A stretch of 11,471 nucleotides of DNA from Planctomycetota bacterium (lineage in GTDB: Bacteria > Planctomycetota > UBA1135 > GCA-002686595). Of the stretch, positions 6,795-11,471 are shown in pieces. Where the stretch lies: the NCBI GenBank assembly GCA_029212955.1, contig JARGOW010000033.1:1-11471 (forward strand), written 5' to 3'. The first letter of the stretch is position 1, and each line of letters begins with the position of its first letter. The translations under genes and the position numbers were made by a program. The notes under the pieces were generated by a model. The model was not told the DNA's origin and ran no database searches. It saw only the letters and a list, made by a program, of their open reading frames with translations.

Positions 6795-6816
6795 GGCGTG
6801 CATTCAAAGGCACGCC
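6795..6816. other. Weak hairpin between convergent genes
   Basis: GGCGTGC (6795-6801) pairs with GCACGCC (6810-6816) around an 8-nt loop. It lies 8 nt after the MscS stop and about 55 nt from the end of the convergent zinc-ribbon gene. No T-run follows on either strand, so it is at best a weak or Rho-assisted terminator. Confidence 0.3.
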
Positions 6817-6872
6817 CGGTGCCAGGGAGCTTCTCCAGAACCGTGCGGGAGGCTGAGCCCACCCAGGCCAGT

Positions 6873-7523
6873 CTAGACGCGGATGTGCTTGAACTCGAGC
6901 AGGTTGGCACCGCGCAAGTACGCCAAGCCGGTCATGCCGGTGGGATAGGGATCCTCGGTGGCACCCCGTCCGGAGAATCCGTATTCGCCCACGGCTCCAT
7001 CTTCGAATTCGATGGTGAAGTAGTAACAGGTGGCGCCGTTCCAGCCCGCCACTTCGGTCTCGCTGCGACGGTCGACGATCATGCCGGGACGCTTGGAGAT
7101 GGGATCGGCGATGGCTTTGCTCTTGAGCCCATTGCCCTTGACGATCATGAACAATCCCAAGAGTAGCGCGACCACGGCGAACGCGGACCAGGGTAGGAGT
7201 GCGGAGGAACTTGAGAACACGGCGCCCAGTCCCACCAACACCACAGCTAGGATCACAAAGTTGCGCCCGTGCCAGGCAAATCGGCCGCCGGTGAAGTAGT
7301 CGGGGATTTCCTGGGCGTTGTGCGCCATGGCATCCTCGAAGGTCTTGTGCCCTTGAATCTTGGCGATCCTCCCCGCGTTGGGGCTGGCCCCGTCGGTCTC
7401 CTTTTGCCCAGCCACCATCACAGGCATGGCGCAGTAGGAGCACAGGGAAATCGGGATATCGGGCAGTTTCACCCCGCAATTGGGGCAATGCGTGGGTCGT
7501 TTAGTCGTGGTCGAGGCAGTCAC
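6873..7523 (-). CDS. Zinc-ribbon membrane protein with DUF2500-like C-terminal domain
   Basis: The predicted product has 216 residues. It has an N-terminal zinc ribbon (CPNC and, about 12 residues on, CSYC) and an acidic linker. Two adjacent hydrophobic helices follow (FVILAVVLVGLGAVF and FAVVALLLGLFMIV). The soluble C-terminal domain (MIVDRRSETEVAGWNG..., CYYFTIEFEDG..., GMTGLAYLRGANLLEFKHI) has the strand pattern of the DUF2500-like family, a small domain of unknown role often seen in zinc-ribbon membrane proteins. No reaction can be assigned. There is no in-frame ATG before the ribbon. The GTG at 7523 was chosen because a TATGAT box lies 6 nt upstream of it; a TTG at 7574 is the alternative. 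The gene follows the sulfatase-like gene on the same strand after a 105-bp gap in which nothing else was recognised. Confidence 0.7.
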   Translation of the reverse strand: MTASTTTKRPTHCPNCGVKLPDIPISLCSYCAMPVMVAGQKETDGASPNAGRIAKIQGHKTFEDAMAHNAQEIPDYFTGGRFAWHGRNFVILAVVLVGLGAVFSSSSALLPWSAFAVVALLLGLFMIVKGNGLKSKAIADPISKRPGMIVDRRSETEVAGWNGATCYYFTIEFEDGAVGEYGFSGRGATEDPYPTGMTGLAYLRGANLLEFKHIRV

Positions 7524-7529
7524 GCCGGA

Positions 7530-7535
7530 ATCATA
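7530..7535 (-). promoter_or_regulatory. -10-like TATGAT box, candidate leaderless promoter
   Basis: On the minus strand TATGAT ends 6 nt before the GTG at 7523 and helps choose that start. No -35 match is visible at 17 bp. If real, the zinc-ribbon gene has its own transcript despite following the sulfatase-like gene. Confidence 0.45.
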
Positions 7536-7628
7536 CCAGGATCTGCCAGCCCCGGCGCCACCCCCCAATTCCAAAGCCCCCGAATCCCAGCCCTTTCCCG
7601 CCCCGGATCTATCCGAGACATGCCCCGA

Positions 7629-8477
7629 CTACGGATTCCCATCCTTAGCCACGGGCAGCGGCTCGAGGGGGTGGGTGAAATACGAATTCGGGCGCACGGC
7701 GGCCACGGGCAGGGCCATATGGCGCAACAGGAGTTGGGGCAAGTGTTCGGGACGCACGGAGCGTGGGTCGCTATCGCTGGTCTTTTGGGATGGGGCTTTG
7801 ATTTGAAGCGTGCGGCTGGTCCCGTGATCGCCGGTCACGATCACCATGGATTGGTCGAGCAGGCCGCGGGCTGCCAGGGTCCTCAGGACCAAACCCAGGG
7901 CTTCATCGGTTTGGGCCGCCTCGTCTTCCCCCGCGGGCGGCAAGTGCAGGTAGAGGAAGAAGGGCTGGCGCCAATGGCGATTGATCCAGTCCTCGGCTAG
8001 CACCGACACATCCCCGGCGGAGCCGGGCAAGGTTTGATAATCCCGGGTTCCCTGGTCGAGCCCAGATTCCGGGTTCAAGCCCAGGTCGCTGGCGATGATG
8101 GCACTGGTGTTGTATCCGTGGTCGATCAGGTACTCGGGCAGGGGGGTTTGTTCGGGGCCCAGAATGCTGGTTCCTTGTTCTCCCACGCCGGCCCCATGTT
8201 CCGTGGGCAGCAGTCCCGTGAGCATGGTGGCCACCTTGGCCAGGGTCGAAGCCTCGCTGGAGGGCAGGTCCGGAAAGCCCGTACTTGTCCTGCCGAATTG
8301 GGTCAGATTGGGCGTGGCATCGGTGGCCCGGACCCCGTCCATGGAGATCAGTACCACATGGAAGGCCTTGGCTTCGCCGCCGTCCTCATCGCCGCATGCG
8401 GCCAGGGCAAGTAGCAGTGCTGCGGTCGCGGCTCGAGCCGCCAAGCGGGCTCCCTTGTTCAAGATCCTGGATTCCAT
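7629..8477 (-). CDS. Sulfatase/alkaline-phosphatase-superfamily lipoprotein, degenerate active site
   Basis: The predicted product has 282 residues. A lipoprotein signal with the lipobox LAAC (C28 the lipidated Cys) is followed by an Asp-rich GDEDGG, so the protein is exported and anchored in a membrane. The superfamily core is recognisable: VVLISMDGVRA (D47, first metal site), TPNLTQF, TLAKVATMLTGLLPTEHG (about 78-95), FFLYLHLPP, and VIVTGDHGTS (D217, H218, second metal site). In type I sulfatases the nucleophile segment reads CxPxR...LTG. Here Thr78 replaces the Cys/Ser, Ala the Pro and Lys the Arg, so formylglycine formation is not possible. FLYLHLPP also lacks the usual following His. At 282 residues it is also shorter than typical sulfatases (450-600). 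A Thr nucleophile occurs in other members of the superfamily, so a phosphatase or transferase, or a non-catalytic protein, is possible. The substrate is unknown. The start is the ATG at 8477. Confidence 0.75.
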   Translation of the reverse strand: MESRILNKGARLAARAATAALLLALAACGDEDGGEAKAFHVVLISMDGVRATDATPNLTQFGRTSTGFPDLPSSEASTLAKVATMLTGLLPTEHGAGVGEQGTSILGPEQTPLPEYLIDHGYNTSAIIASDLGLNPESGLDQGTRDYQTLPGSAGDVSVLAEDWINRHWRQPFFLYLHLPPAGEDEAAQTDEALGLVLRTLAARGLLDQSMVIVTGDHGTSRTLQIKAPSQKTSDSDPRSVRPEHLPQLLLRHMALPVAAVRPNSYFTHPLEPLPVAKDGNP

Positions 8478-8483
8478 GGCCAG

Positions 8484-8489
8484 AGTGTA
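8484..8489 (-). promoter_or_regulatory. -10-like TACACT box, candidate leaderless promoter
   Basis: On the minus strand TACACT ends 6 nt before the ATG at 8477. It shares a 96-bp divergent gap with the vWA gene, which has its own TATGAT box on the other strand. Confidence 0.35.
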
Positions 8490-8559
8490 CACGGATTGAA
8501 CCCATGATCGATCCGATCCAAGTTCATTGGGATTCCGTAACAGGACGGGGTCCATGAGC

Positions 8560-8565
8560 TATGAT
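8560..8565 (+). promoter_or_regulatory. -10-like TATGAT box, candidate leaderless promoter
   Basis: TATGAT ends 8 nt before the ATG at 8574. A TTGGGA at 8527-8532 is the nearest -35-like hexamer, but its 27-bp spacing is too long. No SD precedes the ATG. Confidence 0.4.
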
Positions 8566-8573
8566 CCCGACAC

Positions 8574-10160
8574 ATGGCACCGAAACTCATGCAAAGCCCC
8601 CTCCAAAGCGTTCCCGGAAGGATCCTGGGCCTCATCCTATGCCTGTTCCTGGGCTGGATGCCTGCGAGTGCGGCTGAACCGGCCAGCAAGGCTCCTGCCA
8701 CGGAGAGCTTTGGCCGTCTGTCCCATCCCAAGAACAAGCGAGCCGCCATGAACCTGACGGCCCTGCCCAAGAAGTGGCACCGGGTGCTGCGGCGGCGGTT
8801 GGATGGCTTGCAGGATGAGTCGGAGAAGACCCGCCGCACATCCCTGGGAAAGCTGACGGAAACACTGGCCCACCAGGCAAAACTGGCCGCGGGCCCCCGG
8901 GCCCGAAGTCAGAAAGGCCCCGGCCCGGCCGAAGTGGCCCGTTACATCGAATACCAGATCGTCAAGGAACTGGGCAAGAACCGGGGAGCATGGGCCATCG
9001 GCGCCCGGGTGGAGCGCGTGCTCGACACGGCCGAAAAAGAGAACATCCGCTTCACAGCCCTGGATCTGTTGGTTCAATCCAAACACAAGGACGCATCCAC
9101 TTTGCTCCTGGTGGCATCCAACAGGGGCGACGAAAAACTGAAAGCCAAGGCCCGTATCGCCATGGCCCATTGGCCCCGGGAGGAGTTGGACTTGCACCTT
9201 GCCCAGGGTTTTGCCAACGATCCCCAGCATCGTGGATGGCAGGAATTGATCGCCCATCGGGTGGGATCCCATGGGGCGTTGAATGCCAAGGCTGGAGCCC
9301 TGTTGATCCCCGCCCTGCGCGAGATGGTGGTGGCCGAGGATTGGAAGGTGGCGGGCCAGGCTCTCTGGATCGCAAAGGGCCTTTCCAAGGAGCGTCACGC
9401 GGAATTCCTGGTGACCTCGATCGCGTCCGTGGCGGCGGGGGTGGAGGATGGAAAGGTGCGCTGGCGCATTTTGTCGGACATGGCGAGCGAGCTGCGTGAA
9501 ATCTCGGGGCGCTCCTTCGGTTTGGATCCCCGACCCTGGCAAGCCTGGTATCAGCGAGTGCTGGCCGGAGAGGTCGAATTGGATGTGCGCGACGAAGAGG
9601 CGCCACGCTCCTCCGTCGAGTTCTTTGGGATCGGCCGGGTGTCCAAGCATGTGACCTTTGTCATCGACGGTTCCGGCTCCATGGACAGCGTCTGGGGAAC
9701 GGGCGGAAGCACATATTACGAGGAAGCCGTTCGGCAACTGGTCGCCTACCTGGACAACATGGGGGATGGCACCTATTTCCGGGTTGTGCTGTTCTCCAGC
9801 GATGCCAAGGAAATGGTGTCCTTGCAAAAAGTGGAGGAGGGCACCACGGATTCCGTGCGGTCGACCATGCTCAAACGCAAACCCAACGGCGGAACGGCCC
9901 TGGGGGCCGGGGTGGAATTGGCCTTGGACCGCAACGCGCGGGACGAAAAGCGCAACAAGACCGGTTCCTCCGATGCGTTCATCGTACTCTGCGATGGTGC
10001 GACCATGGAGGGCAGCCGGTGGGCGGAGGATCTGATCGCGAGCGAGGACTTCCCCCTGGGGCTGCGTTTCCACTGCGTGCAATTGGGCCGCTCCCCTGCG
10101 GGAGCCATGGAGGCGCTTGCCGAAGGAACCGGTGGACGGTTCGTGCGCGTGAGGCCCTGA
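8574..10160 (+). CDS. Exported HEAT-like/von Willebrand A domain protein
   Basis: The predicted product has 528 residues. A signal peptide (about 1-33, with basic start, hydrophobic core GLILCLFLGW and an ASA-A cleavage site) exports it to the periplasm or cell surface. Residues about 60-330 are helical and resemble degenerate HEAT-like repeats (RFTALDLLVQSKHKDASTLLL, and KAKARIAMAHWPREELDLHL). A von Willebrand A domain covers about 357-528 with an intact MIDAS: DGSGS (D365, S367, S369), T441 in NGGTALGAG and D474 in VLCDGATM. Such domains bind a metal-coordinated partner, so the protein is probably a scaffold or adhesion-like factor rather than an enzyme. It shares a divergent 96-bp gap with the sulfatase-like lipoprotein, another exported product. 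The start at 8574 is supported by the signal peptide and the TATGAT box. No family name is recognised beyond the domains. Confidence 0.85.
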   Translation: MAPKLMQSPLQSVPGRILGLILCLFLGWMPASAAEPASKAPATESFGRLSHPKNKRAAMNLTALPKKWHRVLRRRLDGLQDESEKTRRTSLGKLTETLAHQAKLAAGPRARSQKGPGPAEVARYIEYQIVKELGKNRGAWAIGARVERVLDTAEKENIRFTALDLLVQSKHKDASTLLLVASNRGDEKLKAKARIAMAHWPREELDLHLAQGFANDPQHRGWQELIAHRVGSHGALNAKAGALLIPALREMVVAEDWKVAGQALWIAKGLSKERHAEFLVTSIASVAAGVEDGKVRWRILSDMASELREISGRSFGLDPRPWQAWYQRVLAGEVELDVRDEEAPRSSVEFFGIGRVSKHVTFVIDGSGSMDSVWGTGGSTYYEEAVRQLVAYLDNMGDGTYFRVVLFSSDAKEMVSLQKVEEGTTDSVRSTMLKRKPNGGTALGAGVELALDRNARDEKRNKTGSSDAFIVLCDGATMEGSRWAEDLIASEDFPLGLRFHCVQLGRSPAGAMEALAEGTGGRFVRVRP

Positions 10161-10268
10161 CCCGGGACTTCCTAAGGCAAGAGTCGGTTCGGAATCTTCC
10201 CGACGGCATTCAGGGGGAACGCTTCGCAAGGAACGCTCGAATTCTGGGGGGAGATTCTTCAATCCCGT

Positions 10269-10274
10269 TAGACT
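10269..10274 (+). promoter_or_regulatory. -10-like TAGACT box, candidate leaderless promoter
   Basis: TAGACT ends 6 nt before the GTG start at 10281. The upstream 17-bp position holds a G-run, so no -35 is visible. A SD is absent; the nearby GGGGCG is not convincing. The remainder of the 120-bp gap after the vWA gene shows only a short GGAACGCT direct repeat. Confidence 0.4.
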
Positions 10275-10280
10275 GGGGCG

Positions 10281-10880
10281 GTGCAAGCGAACGAGCCCAC
10301 CGAACCCGAAGGGGAAACCACGCGATTGCTGTCCTCCCTAGCGAGCGGCGATCGACCCGCCCAAGAGAGGCTCCTGGAGTTGGTGCACCAGGAATTGCAA
10401 GGCATGGCGCGGGCGGCCTTGAATCGCGAACGGGGAGATCACACCTTGCAAGCCACGGCGCTGGTCCATGAGGCATGGATGAAGCTGGTGGGGCAGGATC
10501 AAGTGAATTGGCAGGGACGCAGCCACTTCCTCGGCGTGGCGTCCATCGCCATGCGACGCGTGTTGGTGGACCATGCGCGCGGCAAAAACCGGCTCAAGCG
10601 CGGGGGAGGTATGGGGCGCGAAGAATTGAAAACCTCCATCGTGGATCCCCATTCTGAGGGCGCATCTGATTTGGATATCCTGGCCCTCCACGAAGGACTG
10701 AATGCATTGGCCGCCTACAGCGAGCGCGCATCCCGGGTGGTGGAACTGCGCTTCTTCGGGGGCGTGTCCGAGCCCGAGGCCGCAGAAATCCTCGGCGTGT
10801 CGCGGGCCACTGTGACGCGGGATTGGCAGGCAGCCCACGCCTGGTTGACGAATTGGATGGATGGTGGGAAGGCGCAATGA
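10281..10880 (+). CDS. ECF sigma-70 factor, Gob/X6-like (TIGR02999-type)
   Basis: The predicted product has 199 residues and is a sigma factor that directs RNA polymerase to a dedicated promoter set. Region 2 (about 25-105) carries the family pattern: LLELVHQELQGMAR, HTLQATALVHEAWMKLV (54-70), NWQGRSHFLGVASIAMRRVLVDHAR (76-100), then a basic RLKRGGG. Region 4 (about 135-190) has RVVELRFFGGVSEPEAAEILGVSRATVTRDW, a helix-turn-helix with the conserved LRFFGG-S--E-AE-LGVS-ATV. This is the pattern of the planctomycete-type ECF group (TIGR02999/PF07638). The start is the GTG at 10281, which has a TAGACT box 6 nt upstream. The stop TGA overlaps the kinase ATG (ATGA). No anti-sigma factor is visible, so activity is probably set through the coupled kinase. 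Confidence 0.93.
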   Translation: MQANEPTEPEGETTRLLSSLASGDRPAQERLLELVHQELQGMARAALNRERGDHTLQATALVHEAWMKLVGQDQVNWQGRSHFLGVASIAMRRVLVDHARGKNRLKRGGGMGREELKTSIVDPHSEGASDLDILALHEGLNALAAYSERASRVVELRFFGGVSEPEAAEILGVSRATVTRDWQAAHAWLTNWMDGGKAQ

Positions 10881-11471
10881 GTGAAATGTCACCTTTTGAT
10901 CGCGCGGCGGAAATTCTAGATCAGGTACTCCAGGTTCCCAGTGTCGAACGTGGGGCGCGGGCCATGGAGCTGGCCGGCGACAATCCTGAGGTCCAAGAAT
11001 TGCTCAAGACCATGTTGCGCGGTTTGGAATCCTCTGCGAGTGGACTCGAATCCCCCCTGGTCAATTTCTTCGATGGGGGGCCCGGAGCTATGCCGGAAAC
11101 GGTGGGGCCTTACCGTTTGGAGAAGTGGTTGGGGCAGGGAGGTATGGGGGTGGTGTACCAAGCCCGGCAATCCTCGCCCGAAAGAAAGGTGGCGCTCAAA
11201 TTGTTGATGGGGGGCACGTTGAATCCTTCCGCATTGCGGCGCTTTGAGCATGAAACGGCGGTCTTGGGCCATCTGAATCACCCGGGCATCGCGCAGGTGT
11301 TCGAGGGGGGAGTGGCCCGGGTAGGCGCGGCCGAGCAACCCTTCATCGCCATGGAGTTGGTCGAGGGTTTGCCCATTGACCAATTCGCAGAGTCCCACGG
11401 GCTCAGCCTGAAGCGACGGCTCGAATTGTGGGTCGAGTTGTGCGACGCCGTCCAGCACGCCCATCAAAACG
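10877..11471 (+). CDS. Ser/Thr protein kinase, N-terminal part (truncated by window end)
   Basis: 198 codons are visible and the frame is open at the window edge. The start ATG at 10877 overlaps the sigma-factor stop by 4 bp, implying translational coupling. The N-terminal 70 residues (FDRAAEILDQVLQVPSVERGARAMELAGDNPEVQELLKTML) match the helical segment that commonly precedes the kinase domain in planctomycete and acidobacterial kinases. The kinase domain begins near residue 78 with the glycine loop GQGGMGVVYQA (86-96). K108 in VALKLL and E126 in RRFEHETAVLGHLNHPGI are the expected ATP-binding Lys and helix-C Glu, and IAMELVEG is the hinge. The catalytic loop lies beyond the window. A Pkn2/PknB-type Ser/Thr kinase is clear; its target is presumably the ECF factor's pathway, by inference from the gene pair. 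A weak GGAAGG precedes the ATG. Confidence 0.93.
   Translation, partial: MSEMSPFDRAAEILDQVLQVPSVERGARAMELAGDNPEVQELLKTMLRGLESSASGLESPLVNFFDGGPGAMPETVGPYRLEKWLGQGGMGVVYQARQSSPERKVALKLLMGGTLNPSALRRFEHETAVLGHLNHPGIAQVFEGGVARVGAAEQPFIAMELVEGLPIDQFAESHGLSLKRRLELWVELCDAVQHAHQN

Noticed and set aside
7269..8000. Plus-strand frame of 243 codons across the zinc-ribbon and sulfatase-like genes
   Set aside because: It spans the gap and two opposite-strand genes with clear lipobox, zinc-ribbon and superfamily motifs; its translation is low-complexity Gly/Arg/Pro sequence.
8637..10286. Long open frame on the minus strand (549 codons) across the vWA gene
   Set aside because: It lies opposite the plus-strand vWA gene, which has a signal peptide, an intact MIDAS and natural codon use. 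The reverse frame has no domain signal; long antisense frames are common in GC-rich DNA.

Overview
The window reads as a chromosomal segment of a GC-rich bacterium (about 60% G+C by eye), most likely a planctomycete or a relative with a similar gene style. The pointers are a Gob/X6-type (TIGR02999-like) ECF sigma factor translationally coupled to a Ser/Thr kinase with the N-terminal region typical of planctomycete and acidobacterial kinases, a secreted von Willebrand A protein, a MauE-thioredoxin fusion and a sulfatase-like lipoprotein. The taxonomic call is inference from gene types only. No phage, transposon, CRISPR or RNA gene was seen.

Layout. 1-143: no convincing gene; a strong minus-strand intrinsic terminator. 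144-1907: two minus-strand genes, a membrane MauE/DoxX-like protein fused to a thioredoxin-like domain and a DUF6919-like protein. 2045-3319: a pilT retraction-ATPase gene, divergent from the previous pair and closed by a near-perfect terminator hairpin. 3418-5488: a minus-strand signalling cluster made of a soluble MCP-like coiled-coil protein, an oxygen-binding di-iron (ODP-type) metallo-beta-lactamase-fold protein overlapping it by ATGA, and a small receiver protein whose phosphoacceptor Asp is replaced by Glu. 5657-6787: an MscS-type channel with a C-terminal extension. 6873-8477: two minus-strand genes, a zinc-ribbon/DUF2500-like membrane protein and a degenerate sulfatase-like lipoprotein. 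8574-10160: an exported HEAT-like/vWA protein. 10281-11471: the ECF sigma factor and the start of its kinase, cut by the window edge.

How the genes may work together. The most interesting block is the MCP-like + ODP + degenerate-receiver cluster. ODP proteins are known as O2/iron sensors that partner chemoreceptors (Treponema denticola), so this looks like a stripped-down oxygen-sensing signalling module without CheA or CheW nearby. It lies next to pilT, convergently transcribed, so a link to twitching motility is possible but unproven. The ECF-kinase pair is a known regulatory arrangement. A second, window-wide observation is a TANNNT hexamer 6-8 nt upstream of five independent start codons together with few clear Shine-Dalgarno sites, which suggests frequent leaderless transcription.
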